A model generated the notes under the pieces. That model did no database searches, had not been told where the DNA came from, and worked only from the letters and a program-made list of their open reading frames with translations. Below, piece after piece: positions 1-8,335 of a stretch of 44,058 nt of DNA; within the stretch, counting starts at the first letter, position 1, and each line of letters opens with the position of its first letter. A program made the translations under genes and the position numbers. The stretch is from a candidate division TA06 bacterium ADurb.Bin131 (GTDB taxonomy: Bacteria; Ratteibacteria; UBA8468; B48-G9; DTJG01). Location: contig MWDQ01000138.1 of the NCBI GenBank assembly GCA_002070645.1, forward strand, positions 1 through 44,058. The letters run 5' to 3'.

Positions 1-33
1 TTTTGTCAAGAGTCAAGAGTTGACCCCGTATTT
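1..33. repeat. 33-nt repeat, copy 1
   Basis: This matches 8854-8886 with one mismatch at position 15 (a here, g in the other copy). The reverse complement carries GGGGTCAACTCTTGAC, with TTGAC/GTCAA half-sites. Ends of this look are familiar from small REP-like or IS200-type elements in environmental bacteria, but no transposase is present here, so its nature is open. The window edge may truncate it. Confidence 0.7.
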
Positions 34-37
34 AGGG

Positions 38-73
38 AAAAAAGAATGACCCCTCTTTTCAGAGGGGTCATTC
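38..73 (-). terminator. Intrinsic terminator after the pseudopilin cluster
   Basis: Read on the minus strand this is a perfect 12-bp stem (GAATGACCCCTC paired with GAGGGGTCATTC, at 62-73 and 44-55) around a 6-nt loop, followed immediately by six T (38-43). It begins 20 nt past the stop codon of the last pseudopilin gene and is the clearest factor-independent terminator in the window. Confidence 0.92.
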
Positions 74-93
74 AAATTCATAGGTAGTCAATT

Positions 94-774
94 TTATGGG
101 TTAATAATTCTTCCAATTGCTCCTGCACCATTGGCTCTATTAGGAATAAGGTCAGGAATCTTACCAACTGGCACCCACTTTACATGGCCATCACACATAA
201 GGGCATTAACTCCATCTGTCTTGTGATTAAGGTTGTTGTCCTTTCCACCAGTTGTACCAAGAATCTCCAGTGTTGCGTCCCACGGCCCACCAAAGGTAGT
301 AATATCACCCACTGACTTATCAACAGCAACCACTGTATCAACATCAACTGATTCATTGCAGAACTGGCCATAGGCATAGGAACAACCAGCATTATCGGTT
401 CCACCAGCTGCATCTTCCAATGGCGCGTTGTTGTACACGGTTGTTACATCTGCTGTTTTATGGCCAAGGTCAGATGGGCATATAAATGTTTTTCCTGTTG
501 ATACATACTGAGGATATAAGAGTGATAGTGGGACTATGGATGATGGTTCATCACCTGTAGTTGCATCTAAAGCGGATGATTTCGGGTAGTACTCCTTATA
601 ATCCTGGGCATACATCTTAAGAGCAAGACCTATTTGTTTAAGGTTTGAAATGCAAACACTTCTTCTTGCCTGTTCTCTTGCCCTTGCCAACGCAGGAAGC
701 AGCATCGATGCGAGAATCGCTATGATAGCGATTACTACCAGAAGTTCTATGAGAGTGAATCCTTTTCTTTTCAT
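94..774 (-). CDS. Prepilin-type pseudopilin with H-X-DG-like C-terminus (paralogue 1)
   Basis: A 226-aa secreted or pilus-type protein. The N-terminus is a class III prepilin signal: basic MKRKG, the cleavage site G^F, Glu at mature position 5 (FTLIE), then a hydrophobic helix of about 20 residues and the conserved SNLKQIG segment. The globular part has two further cysteines (FICPS and GCSYAYG) that could pair, and ends with [18 protein letters not shown]. That segment resembles the H-X9-DG processing-associated motif of planctomycete/PVC pseudopilins, but with ten residues between H and DG. A strong Shine-Dalgarno (AAAGGAGGTGA) fixes the start. It is the last of three tandem paralogues and is followed by a strong terminator. 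It probably depends on the GspE/F-type machine encoded upstream (inference). Whether it is a pilin, a minor pseudopilin or a substrate cannot be told from sequence. Confidence 0.88.
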   Translation of the reverse strand: MKRKGFTLIELLVVIAIIAILASMLLPALARAREQARRSVCISNLKQIGLALKMYAQDYKEYYPKSSALDATTGDEPSSIVPLSLLYPQYVSTGKTFICPSDLGHKTADVTTVYNNAPLEDAAGGTDNAGCSYAYGQFCNESVDVDTVVAVDKSVGDITTFGGPWDATLEILGTTGGKDNNLNHKTDGVNALMCDGHVKWVPVGKIPDLIPNRANGAGAIGRIINP

Positions 775-832
775 TTTTCTTCACCTCCTTTCATCTTATT
801 TTTCATTTTTTCTCCTTAAATATTATACAACA

Positions 833-1558
833 TTATGGATTTCTTACTCCATTTGCATTGATAGCGGTGGTAACTGTTACCTGACCGTTACCGAGTTTAA
901 TCGTGTCAAGATTACCATCTTTGTCTGCTGCAACCCAACTAGCATTTCCACCAACATACAGGACATTGATTCCATCCCCTCCATGGTTATCAAGACCTGA
1001 ACGAACAGTTACACTTGCAGGAAAAGCAGTAGCCCACAGAGCATTGCTACCCTTTCCTGAAACCTTGTCAGCAACAATAACTGATTCAACATTTGTTTGT
1101 TCATCAAGACCACATCCATAGGCATAAGAACAGTTATCATTTGTCACATTTGGGTCAGAACTAAATGTAGGGTTGAATGCTACAGTGGTATTTTCTGGAT
1201 CACCATTATACTTGATATCCCTTGCACTCGGACAAACAATCATTCCTGTGTTTTTAAGATAATTCGGACATGGTTTACTGGCGGGTCCGGTTGTATTCCA
1301 TACCCTGCCAAAAAGATAGCACATTGCATATGCTGTTTCATTGGATAAAGTAGGCTCACCTCTGTACGGAAATGATTCATCATAGTCCTGAGAATACATT
1401 TTAAGTGCAAGACCTATTTGTTTTAGGTTAGACATACAAACACTTCTTCTTGCCTGTTCCCTTGCCCTTGATAGTGCAGGAAGCAACATTGATGCGAGAA
1501 TCGCTATGATAGCGATTACTACAAGAAGTTCAATAAGGGTAAAACCTTTTTTCTTCAT
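833..1558 (-). CDS. Prepilin-type pseudopilin (paralogue 2)
   Basis: A 241-aa paralogue of its two neighbours. The prepilin leader MKKKG^FTLIELLVV and the following [17 protein letters not shown] helix are almost identical to the other copies, while the C-terminal two thirds diverge. It shares with paralogue 3 the segment [11 protein letters not shown] and the motif [11 protein letters not shown], in which the Asp of the H-X-DG motif is replaced by Gly. The cysteines of CPNYLKN, VCPS and NCSYAYG are conserved between copies 2 and 3. The start follows GAAAGGAGGTGAGAAAAG. Only 58 bp separate it from the next pseudopilin, and 45 bp from the previous one, so the three are probably one transcript. 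No cytoplasmic enzymatic domain is visible. Function beyond prepilin-like assembly or export is unknown. Confidence 0.88.
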   Translation of the reverse strand: MKKKGFTLIELLVVIAIIAILASMLLPALSRAREQARRSVCMSNLKQIGLALKMYSQDYDESFPYRGEPTLSNETAYAMCYLFGRVWNTTGPASKPCPNYLKNTGMIVCPSARDIKYNGDPENTTVAFNPTFSSDPNVTNDNCSYAYGCGLDEQTNVESVIVADKVSGKGSNALWATAFPASVTVRSGLDNHGGDGINVLYVGGNASWVAADKDGNLDTIKLGNGQVTVTTAINANGVRNP

Positions 1559-1603
1559 CTTTTCTCACCTCCTTTCAATTCATTCATCTTTAATTTTCCA
1601 TTA

Positions 1604-2302
1604 TTATGGATTTGCTATTCTAACAATGTTCGGAATCTGTTCAACCGGGAGATATCCCTTATCCGTTGTTCCCCTTGAATTTGCTGCAACCCAACTAGCA
1701 TTTCCACCAACATAAAGTACATTGATGCCATCTTTTCCATGGTTGTCATAGGTATCAGTAAGATAGGCATTTGCCACTGTCCACGCGCCATGGTCGGCTT
1801 CCTGATAAACCTTGTCGCAAACAAGGGCTGATTCTGGCTGGGTTTTTTCATCAAGACCACGAGCATAGGCATAGGAACAATTCCCGGCGACTCTCGTGAA
1901 ACTGGGCGCAAATGCAGTATCTACATCTTCAGGGTCAACAGTATACTTTGTATCATTTGAACTCGGGCATATCATCATCTCTGTATTCTTAAGATAGTTT
2001 GGACAAGGTTTTGAGGTAGTACCAGTGGCGTTATATACTCTTCCGTACAAAAGGCAAAAAGCGTCCCTTGTTTCGTTCGAAGTCGTACCCGTAGCATAAC
2101 CTGATATAGATGGGAAAAATTCATCATAATCCTGCGAATACATACGGAGAGCAAGACCTATTTGTTTCAGGTTAGACATACAAACACCACGTCTTGCCTG
2201 TTCCCTTGCCCTTGAAAGTGCGGGAAGCAACATTGATGCGAGAATCGCTATGATAGCGATTACTACAAGAAGTTCTATGAGAGTGAATCCTTTTCTTTTC
2301 AT
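1604..2302 (-). CDS. Prepilin-type pseudopilin (paralogue 3, promoter-proximal)
   Basis: A 232-aa protein and the first gene of the three-gene pseudopilin cluster. It starts MKRKG^FTLIELLVV with Glu5, as needed for type IV pilin-like assembly, and continues with a helix nearly identical to its paralogues, then [19 protein letters not shown]. The C-terminal domain carries [18 protein letters not shown] and [16 protein letters not shown], so it is closer to paralogue 2 than to paralogue 1. The Shine-Dalgarno GGAAGGAGGTGAG sits at ideal distance from the ATG. Two sigma70-like promoters lie just upstream. Processing would need a prepilin peptidase, which is not encoded in this window. The family is well known from PVC genomes. 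The specific role is unknown. Confidence 0.88.
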   Translation of the reverse strand: MKRKGFTLIELLVVIAIIAILASMLLPALSRAREQARRGVCMSNLKQIGLALRMYSQDYDEFFPSISGYATGTTSNETRDAFCLLYGRVYNATGTTSKPCPNYLKNTEMMICPSSNDTKYTVDPEDVDTAFAPSFTRVAGNCSYAYARGLDEKTQPESALVCDKVYQEADHGAWTVANAYLTDTYDNHGKDGINVLYVGGNASWVAANSRGTTDKGYLPVEQIPNIVRIANP

Positions 2303-2327
2303 TTTCTCTCACCTCCTTCCGTTTTTA

Positions 2328-2356
2328 ATGTTAAATGAATTCTTATATTCTGTCAA
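2328..2356 (-). promoter_or_regulatory. Sigma70-like promoter P2 of the pseudopilin cluster
   Basis: On the minus strand: -35 TTGACA (2351-2356), a 17-nt spacer, and -10 TAACAT (2328-2333, 4 of 6). It would give a leader of about 20 nt that contains the Shine-Dalgarno of paralogue 3. Tandem P1/P2 with identical -35 hexamers suggests strong or dual-start expression (inference). Confidence 0.55.
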
Positions 2357-2360
2357 GTGT

Positions 2361-2389
2361 ATTTTAGTAGGGATATTTAATCTTGTCAA
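2361..2389 (-). promoter_or_regulatory. Sigma70-like promoter P1 of the pseudopilin cluster
   Basis: On the minus strand: -35 TTGACA (2384-2389), a 17-nt spacer, and -10 TAAAAT (2361-2366, 5 of 6). It precedes paralogue 3 by about 60 nt. Another TTGACA lies at 2395-2400 but its -10 (AATATC) is poor. Confidence 0.7.
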
Positions 2390-2523
2390 GTCCCTGTCAA
2401 AAAATCTCGAAAAACACAGTATTCTTGCGGTACTGGCTATATGTTTACATTGTTCCATTTTGTACTCCTATGTTCTATTTTAACTGAATTTTTTATCTTT
2501 CAAGTCAACCTCTTTAAGAAAGT

Positions 2524-2570
2524 GGGAACTTAAAAAGGAACGCACCTGAAGATGTTCACTACATCTTCAT
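2524..2570. repeat. GTTCACTACATC repeat with 9-bp palindrome
   Basis: GGGAACTT...AGGAACGCACCTGAAGATG then TTCACTACATC resembles 29523-29571 (GGGAGAAGTT...AGAACACACCTGCAAG, TTGTTCACTACATC). In this copy TGAAGATGT (2547-2555) and ACATCTTCA (2561-2569) form a perfect 9-bp stem with a 5-nt loop. A shorter reverse-oriented relative (GATGTAGTGAGGAAC) is at 8823-8837. Confidence 0.6.
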
Positions 2571-2596
2571 TATTCTCAAGTCAAAATGAGAAATGC

Positions 2597-2616
2597 AAAA
2601 AGAATGCTCAGGCATT
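2597..2616 (-). terminator. Possible weak terminator overlapping the polA stop codon
   Basis: Minus strand AATGC-CTGA-GCATT then C and TTTTT. The stem is only 5 bp and includes the end of polA, so this is a marginal candidate. Confidence 0.3.
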
Positions 2617-5004
2617 GCTCATCTCGAGATAGTTCTTACCTTTTTCAACATCAACCTTGAGGGGAACATTCAGGCAACAAATACCTTCCATAATTGCCTT
2701 TATTTCTTCAAAAATATCTTTTTGATTATCGTATATCTCAAATAAAAGTTCATCGTGAATCTGCAATATCATCTTGCTCTGAAGTTTTCGCTCTTTAATT
2801 AGATTGTATATTTTAATCATCGCAAGTTTAATAATCTCAGCAGCAGTTCCCTGTATTGGCATATTGACTGCAACTCTGCTGGCGAATTCTCTCTGGTTTC
2901 TGTTTTCTGAGTATATCTCTGGCAGGTATCTTTTTCTTCCAGACATTGTCTTAACATATCCGAGTTTTTCTGCTTCTGATATTGACTGATGTATGTATTT
3001 TCTAACTCCCTGAAATTTTGCAAAGTACTGGTCGATAAATGCCTGGCCTTCTTCAGGAGTACAGGATAATCTCTGGGCAAGACCGTATCCATTCATTCCA
3101 TAAATTATCCCAAAATTAATGGTTTTGGCTATGCGACGGTATCTTTCAACCTCTTCATCTTCAAAAAGGGAATCTGACTGAAAAGAAAAAAGAAGTTTTG
3201 CTGTTTCAAGATGAATATCCCTGCCTGACTTGAATGCATCGCATAAAACAGGGTCGTTTGAAAAATGGGCAAGAACTCTTAATTCAATCTGGTTATAGTC
3301 AAAAGAGTAAAAGGTTGCACCTTGCGGAGCAACAAAAATCTTTCTTATGAGAGAGCCCTTTTCTGTTCTTACTGGAATTGCCTGAAGATTAGGGTTTCTA
3401 CAGGCAAGCCGGCCACTGGAAACACCTGTCTGCAGAAATTCTGGATGAATTCTGTTATCACCTGGATTTACATACTGATAGAATCCATCAATATATGTGC
3501 TGCATAGTTTTGAAAGCTCCCTGTATTGAAGGATTAAATCCACTATTTTGTGCTTGGTTCTAATCTGCTGGAGGGTGGAGGTGTCTGTTGAATATCCTGT
3601 TTTTGTCTTTTTTTTTGCCGGAAGACCAAGACGTTCAAATAAAATTTTACCAACCTGCGATGGGGAGTTAATGTTAAAAACCTCCCCTGCAAGGGCAAAA
3701 ATTTTTTCCTGTATATTGCTTATGTCTTTCTCGTATTGTTCTTTCAGAGATTTAAGATAGCACACATCAACAAGTATTCCATTTACCTCCATTGATGCAA
3801 TCACCTCAATAAGCGGGGTTTCTATAGAATCAAATATAAATTCCATATCCTGTTTTTTTAGTTCTTCCCGATAATTTTTGTATGCCTGCAATATATCTGT
3901 TACAACAGGACTTTTCCCAAGAAGAAAAGAGGCAATCGTAATATCAAAGTATGGCGGAGCAAGATAAATATTTTTTGAGGCAAGTTGTTTTATTTTTTCC
4001 TTTATGTCTTTACCAATCTTTAGGATATTTTTATCTTCAAGATTCTGCCTGAATTTTTCAGGGTTCTGGATTATTTCTTTGAAACTAAATATATCTTCTC
4101 CAATAACAAAAACATCTTCTTCAGTTTCTGGTAAGGCATCAGAAAAAATATCAGAGATTGAATCCTCAAATTTTCTAAATTCAAGATTTTGAAAGATTTC
4201 CTTAATCTTTGGAATATCTGGATTACCAATTTTAAGATTCTCCACGTCTATTTCAAGAGAAATATTGTTGGCAAGCGATACAAGTTTTTTGCTTAAAAAA
4301 GCAGAACCTTTTCCTGCAAGGAGATTGTCTCTGGTTTTGCCTTTAATATTTTCAATGTTTTCATAAAGATTTTCAACTGTGGTAAATGTTTTTATAAGGG
4401 TTGTGGCTGTTTTTTCTCCAATTCCACGAACCCCAGGAATACTGTCAGATGCATCTCCTGCTATGGCAAGATAATCAACAATATTTACAGGAGTAAATCC
4501 ATATTTTCCATGAAATGTATCATAATCTATAATCTTCCATGTCCCTGGATTTAATACAGTTATATTTTTGTTTAATAACTGTAGCATATCTTTATCACCT
4601 GTAATAATAACAACATCAAAATCCTCGTCAGAAAATTTCAGCGCAAGAGAAGCAAGAATGTCATCTGCCTCATAACCATCCTTCTGCAATATCTTTATCC
4701 CAAATGCCTGTATAATCTCTTTAATGATTGGTATCTGAACCTGAAGTTCATCCGGCATTGGTTTTCGAGCAATTTTATATTCCTCGAAAAGCGTATGCCT
4801 GAAGGTTGGACCCGGAGAATCAAAAACAACAGCAATATATGAAGGGCTGTATTCCTTCAAAATCTTCAAAAGTGTTGATACAAAACCAAACACTGCATTT
4901 GTCGGATGCCCTGTTGATGTTGTAAACTTTCTTATTGCAAAAAAAGATCTGTATATAATATTATTTGCGTCTATCAGGAATATTTTTTTTTGTTTATTTT
5001 CCAT
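2608..5004 (-). CDS. polA: DNA polymerase I (5'-3' exonuclease plus polymerase)
   Basis: A 798-aa family A polymerase that fills repair gaps and removes RNA primers. The N-terminal FEN-like 5' nuclease starts KIFLIDANNIIYRSFFA and includes the acidic cluster GYEADDILA and ITGDKDMLQL, then the helix-hairpin-helix region VRGIGEKTA. The middle part lacks the usual acidic motif of the 3'-5' exonuclease and looks like a degenerate proofreading domain. The polymerase domain has motif A FDYNQIELRVLAH (Asp about 569), motif B KTINFGIIYGMNGYG (about 627) and motif C QIHDELLFE (Asp about 751). The frame is open further upstream, but the ATG at 5004 is chosen because the exonuclease homology starts there. 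It overlaps the end of the GspM-like gene by 11 bp. Being the last gene of a secretion operon is unusual. It is shorter than E. coli PolA (928 aa). Confidence 0.97.
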   Translation of the reverse strand: MENKQKKIFLIDANNIIYRSFFAIRKFTTSTGHPTNAVFGFVSTLLKILKEYSPSYIAVVFDSPGPTFRHTLFEEYKIARKPMPDELQVQIPIIKEIIQAFGIKILQKDGYEADDILASLALKFSDEDFDVVIITGDKDMLQLLNKNITVLNPGTWKIIDYDTFHGKYGFTPVNIVDYLAIAGDASDSIPGVRGIGEKTATTLIKTFTTVENLYENIENIKGKTRDNLLAGKGSAFLSKKLVSLANNISLEIDVENLKIGNPDIPKIKEIFQNLEFRKFEDSISDIFSDALPETEEDVFVIGEDIFSFKEIIQNPEKFRQNLEDKNILKIGKDIKEKIKQLASKNIYLAPPYFDITIASFLLGKSPVVTDILQAYKNYREELKKQDMEFIFDSIETPLIEVIASMEVNGILVDVCYLKSLKEQYEKDISNIQEKIFALAGEVFNINSPSQVGKILFERLGLPAKKKTKTGYSTDTSTLQQIRTKHKIVDLILQYRELSKLCSTYIDGFYQYVNPGDNRIHPEFLQTGVSSGRLACRNPNLQAIPVRTEKGSLIRKIFVAPQGATFYSFDYNQIELRVLAHFSNDPVLCDAFKSGRDIHLETAKLLFSFQSDSLFEDEEVERYRRIAKTINFGIIYGMNGYGLAQRLSCTPEEGQAFIDQYFAKFQGVRKYIHQSISEAEKLGYVKTMSGRKRYLPEIYSENRNQREFASRVAVNMPIQGTAAEIIKLAMIKIYNLIKERKLQSKMILQIHDELLFEIYDNQKDIFEEIKAIMEGICCLNVPLKVDVEKGKNYLEMSNA

Positions 5005-5491
5005 TTGATTTATACGAGATAATCTCCATCTCTGCCTTAACAAAAAACTGCTTCTGAGGATTGCGAGAAATCTGAAGATATCCAAAGGTTAAGAATTGTT
5101 TTTCCTCAATATCTTCAAAAAAATTCAAAAGTTTGGCAAGTTCCACATCTTCAAGTGCAATAGTTATGTGTTGTTCAACTGCATTCAAAAGAATATTCTC
5201 TGTAACAGGGGTAATCCTCGAAACAGAGGATTTAAGCCCATTGGATTCAAGTGTTTTTGAAACAAAAAGATATAGATTAAAATTCTCTGGGGCAAATATA
5301 ACATCTGCCTGTTTTGTTTTGCTTTTATACTGCGAAATCAAATTATTGAGGGTTTCAAGATCTTTCTGTTTTTGAACATACATCCTGTTGAGGTCTCTGA
5401 TTTTCCTGATTCCAGGAGCGCAAACAAATTGATAAAGCAAGGCAAGTATAATCAGAGCCAGTAAAGAAAGATTTTTTAAGTTTTTAAACAT
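4994..5491 (-). CDS. GspM/PilO-like inner-membrane assembly protein
   Basis: A 165-aa protein with a short basic N-terminus, one transmembrane helix (LLALIILALLYQF, about residues 10-25), a coiled-coil segment (RMYVQKQKDLETLNNLI) and a periplasmic domain of about 100 residues ending in alpha/beta-type sequence. This is the architecture of GspM or PilO, which dimerise with GspL or PilN in the inner-membrane platform. Sequence similarity alone is too weak to choose between them; its place directly after the GspL-like gene argues for GspM. A TTG at 5509 could start the frame, but GGTGA five nt before the ATG at 5491 favours the latter. The gap to the GspL-like gene (149 bp) contains a dispersed repeat. 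Its 3' end overlaps polA. Confidence 0.72.
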   Translation of the reverse strand: MFKNLKNLSLLALIILALLYQFVCAPGIRKIRDLNRMYVQKQKDLETLNNLISQYKSKTKQADVIFAPENFNLYLFVSKTLESNGLKSSVSRITPVTENILLNAVEQHITIALEDVELAKLLNFFEDIEEKQFLTFGYLQISRNPQKQFFVKAEMEIISYKSNGK

Positions 5492-5587
5492 TTTTTCACC
5501 ATTTTCCAAAAATAAATTAAGATTGTTCTCATTATTAATACATTGAGAAATCCCTTTTACTTTCCTACATCTACATTATTCTCTCTT

Positions 5588-5632
5588 CAAAATCCCCCTC
5601 ACTCCCTTTTTATAAAAGGAAAGACACCCCAT
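5588..5632. repeat. Dispersed G/C-run palindromic repeat, copy in the gspL-gspM gap
   Basis: AATCCCCCTCACTCCC, TTTTTATAAAAGG, AAGACACCCC. It belongs to the family seen at 14291, 22230, 29466, 30488, 37250 and 39570. It sits inside the secretion operon, between two coding regions. Confidence 0.6.
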
Positions 5633-5658
5633 TAAAATAAATACTACCATTTATTTTT

Positions 5659-6918
5659 TTAATCAATCTTAACCTTCATAAGAAGGTTAAATGTTATCTG
5701 TCCTGATTCAGGCGCTATTCCCCCAACCTTCACACTGCTGAATAAATCTGCCTTTTTGAAAATCTGAGAGATAATCTCGACATTTTCGAGTGTATCAGTA
5801 AGACAGGTAAGAAACAAGTCATTCCCCCTTAAACTCATTTGAGAAACCTTAAATGGAACATTCTCGGGAACAACCCTGGATATTGTACTCATAATTGAAA
5901 TAACAGAAATTTTTGGCATTATCTGCTGAACATCCTGAAAATTTTTGAGGTGTTCTTTTGCCTGTATTATAGGATTAACAATCCTTGAAACATTTGGAAA
6001 TGCTGACTTAAAAACTTCTTCCATCTTTTTGTTTACACTGTTTACTTTTTCCTGATATTGTTTTGAAATCAATACAGGTCTGAACATAATCCCTGCAAGG
6101 CAGAGATACACACACACCACCAGTATTAACAATGGATTTACTGTAATTTCAGAATATCTAACAGTGAAAATCTTGAAATTAGGACTAACTGAAAGGTTTT
6201 GAGAATTTTCAAACAAGGCAAGAAAAATTGATATGCAGGACTCAGATTTCTTCGGTAGAATTACCCTGAATCCAGAGATATTCTTACTAGTGGTTATATC
6301 TCCAACAAGTACCAATGGCAGATTTGTTTCTTCTGACTTAATCTCGTTCAGGGTATCCTCTAAACTACCTGGCTCAAAAAATGAGGAAGAACCTTCTACA
6401 ATGGCATTATTCTCTACCCTGTACCTTGCAATATAATTCCCATCAATAAAAACAAGCAGGTATCTTCTATCAGAGATTGTTTTTGATAAATAATTCATTA
6501 AAACAAATGGCTCAAACCCAATCTTCATACTAAATTTAAATGACGACTTCATCTTTTGCCATTCTTCGATCCTTTTTTTCTCGATGCCGAGGATTAAAAC
6601 AGTGGTCTTTGTTTTTTCTCTGGAGATTGGATACCAGAAGAGTTCAAGTTCTTCTGTTGGAACAGGAAATAGCGCTGAGGATTCTTCAGGCAAAACCTGA
6701 GAAATCTTGCTTAAATTGGAAAATGGGAAATCGAGTGTTCTTATAAAAATCAGGGGCCTGCTGAAAATCAGGGTTAGATTGTTAACCTTATTTTTTGCAA
6801 AAAAATCAGACGTGTCCTCGCTGTTTTCAAAAATACCCTGTATCTTTGTTTCTCCTGAGGAATATAGATAGAATTTTTTATCTCTTATGTATACAATAAG
6901 GTTCAATTTCTCTCCCAT
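5659..6918 (-). CDS. gspL: GspL-like type II secretion platform protein
   Basis: A 419-aa bitopic protein. The N-terminal 240 or so residues look like the actin-like cytoplasmic domain of GspL/PilM (LILGIEKKRIEEW and RYLLVFIDGNYIARYRV segments), which in the family binds the GspE ATPase. One transmembrane helix follows (NPLLILVVCVYLCLAGIMF, about residues 262-280), then a coiled coil (YQEKVNSVNKKMEEVF) and a ferredoxin-like periplasmic domain (SVISIMSTISRVVPENVPF onward), as in GspL/PilN. It overlaps the end of gspK by 16 bp, so translation is probably coupled. The sequence is strongly diverged; identification rests on architecture and position in a G-H-I-J-K-L-M order, which is the canonical gsp order. 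Confidence is good for the role and moderate for the exact name. Confidence 0.78.
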   Translation of the reverse strand: MGEKLNLIVYIRDKKFYLYSSGETKIQGIFENSEDTSDFFAKNKVNNLTLIFSRPLIFIRTLDFPFSNLSKISQVLPEESSALFPVPTEELELFWYPISREKTKTTVLILGIEKKRIEEWQKMKSSFKFSMKIGFEPFVLMNYLSKTISDRRYLLVFIDGNYIARYRVENNAIVEGSSSFFEPGSLEDTLNEIKSEETNLPLVLVGDITTSKNISGFRVILPKKSESCISIFLALFENSQNLSVSPNFKIFTVRYSEITVNPLLILVVCVYLCLAGIMFRPVLISKQYQEKVNSVNKKMEEVFKSAFPNVSRIVNPIIQAKEHLKNFQDVQQIMPKISVISIMSTISRVVPENVPFKVSQMSLRGNDLFLTCLTDTLENVEIISQIFKKADLFSSVKVGGIAPESGQITFNLLMKVKID

Positions 6919-7802
6919 TTCAACCGTTTTATACCACTACTTGTCCTTTGAACAATTAAGAATTGAGTGCTCATAACCCCATTACAATCAGCCACAGCCC
7001 TTATACAAAAAAAACTGCTTGAAAATTTTATAACCCTTGTCAGAGAAGAAGTTGTTTGTCTATCAATGTTCATAAGAATATTCATACTTAATGGTCGCAG
7101 TTCCCTCTCGTTCAAAATTTTTTCAACAGAATCAGTGCTATATCCGAGCATCTGTAATATTAACGGACTTGCTATATTAACATTTATTTTATTATCAGAA
7201 AAGATGGTCAGTAAATCACTAAGTCCAGTACGATCTTCACCTGACATCAATATCTCTGGTGTAAAACCCTTGATAAAAACAAGTTCTGTTACATCTCCGA
7301 GTGGACCGTTTGCTGGTTTATAGGGTGGATTGAAAGTACCATAATATTCTGATTCTGCTCCAAAAATTCTCGGGAAATCATCACTGTCGAGCCAATCAAG
7401 AAGTGTATCGAGGAGAGACGAGGGAAACCCCATCACAGATAAAAGATTGCTAAACAGGTTTACTGATTGTGTGTTTATTGATTTATCATTGTTTAAGATA
7501 CTATTAATATTAAATCTCGCATCAAGAGGTTCAATTGTTACCTCCACAGAACCCTCTGGGAAAACAAGGCTTTTTGGTTTTACCCAGACATCGTCAAACC
7601 AGTCATAGGAATTTTTATCTAAGGAAAGTACTATCTCTCCTGCACTAATTCCAGTTCTTGCGACACGATCAGCCAGAAACCTGAAATTTTGATTATACTG
7701 AACCTCTGATCTTAATCTAACAAATTCTGTAAATATAAATGCATTTGCCGCAAGTATTGCAAGAAAAGCCACAGTTATAATCAATACAAATCCATTCTTC
7801 AT
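6903..7802 (-). CDS. gspK: Type II secretion minor pseudopilin GspK
   Basis: A 299-aa protein. It has a short prepilin-like leader MKNG^F followed by VLIITVAFLAILAANAFIF. Glu at mature position 5 is absent, which is characteristic of GspK, the tip pseudopilin. After the helix come YNQNFRFLADRVARTGISAG and a large periplasmic domain with PLGDVTELVFIKGFTPEIL and a helix-hairpin-helix-like region NVNIASPLILQMLGYS, both typical of GspK (about 300 aa in other bacteria). In the family GspK caps the GspI-GspJ-GspK complex. The gene shares an ATGA overlap with gspJ upstream and 16 bp with gspL downstream. Confidence 0.9.
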   Translation of the reverse strand: MKNGFVLIITVAFLAILAANAFIFTEFVRLRSEVQYNQNFRFLADRVARTGISAGEIVLSLDKNSYDWFDDVWVKPKSLVFPEGSVEVTIEPLDARFNINSILNNDKSINTQSVNLFSNLLSVMGFPSSLLDTLLDWLDSDDFPRIFGAESEYYGTFNPPYKPANGPLGDVTELVFIKGFTPEILMSGEDRTGLSDLLTIFSDNKINVNIASPLILQMLGYSTDSVEKILNERELRPLSMNILMNIDRQTTSSLTRVIKFSSSFFCIRAVADCNGVMSTQFLIVQRTSSGIKRLKWERN

Positions 7803-8335
7803 TGCTGGACCTCCTGACTCTGGATGTCAACCGCTACAGGGAAAAATGTCTTTGTATTATCCTTTTCAAAATTAACAGAAATCCCCGTGGGAATTGTTTC
7901 TTTTTCCCAGGTAGTAATCCAGGAATCCCCATCAAAGAATTGAAACTCAAAAGAATCTAAATCCTTTATTGCAGGATATTCGTATTCTGTATCATAGAAT
8001 ATATCCTTTTCTTTAACAGAAAGATTGTACTTACCATATTCGTTGGGCTCTACAATGTAGGTAATAATCTTTCGTCTCTTATATTCAACTACTTCAATCG
8101 AAATTTGATCACTGCTGAAACTGTTTTCTGAACTATCAGGTACCATACACAGCAACCTTCCGGAAAAAGATGTAAGAAAAAAATTTGTCGTTTGCATACG
8201 GGCGAGTTTTTCTCTAACATCTTTTGAAACCCTTATTGTGATTTGCATTGTCTGGTAAACAAGAATAATAATTATAAACCCTATAACAGTTGCAACCAAC
8301 ATCTCAATTAGGGTAAATCCTTTTTTATTTTTCAT
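7799..8335 (-). CDS. gspJ: Type II secretion minor pseudopilin GspJ
   Basis: A 178-aa prepilin-like protein. Leader MKNKKG^FTLIEMLVATVIG with Glu5, a hydrophobic helix, then an amphipathic region (ITIRVSKDVREKLARMQ) and a beta-rich C-terminal domain. Its size and place between gspI and gspK fit GspJ, which forms the pseudopilus tip with GspI and GspK. It begins within an ATGA overlap with gspI and ends in an ATGA overlap with gspK, which implies tight translational coupling. Assignment to J rather than another minor pseudopilin is by gene order and length. Confidence 0.85.
   Translation of the reverse strand: MKNKKGFTLIEMLVATVIGFIIIILVYQTMQITIRVSKDVREKLARMQTTNFFLTSFSGRLLCMVPDSSENSFSSDQISIEVVEYKRRKIITYIVEPNEYGKYNLSVKEKDIFYDTEYEYPAIKDLDSFEFQFFDGDSWITTWEKETIPTGISVNFEKDNTKTFFPVAVDIQSQEVQQ

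Larger units (their letters stand above)
2303..2607. other. 305-nt intergenic region between polA and the pseudopilins
   Basis: No coding region is supported here. It contains the tandem pseudopilin promoters (2328-2400), an A/T-rich stretch, and at about 2524-2570 a copy of the GTTCACTACATC repeat with a perfect 9-bp inverted repeat. Confidence 0.8.

Noticed and set aside
771..806. An 11-codon frame ending in an ATGA overlap with pseudopilin paralogue 1 ([11 protein letters not shown])
   Set aside because: Half of it is simply the Shine-Dalgarno read as codons and the other leaders do not contain an equivalent. No evidence of a leader peptide.
822..827. TATAAT box between pseudopilin paralogues 1 and 2
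   Set aside because: A -35 hexamer is absent at suitable distance; the genes are close enough for one transcript. It could be a weak internal promoter.
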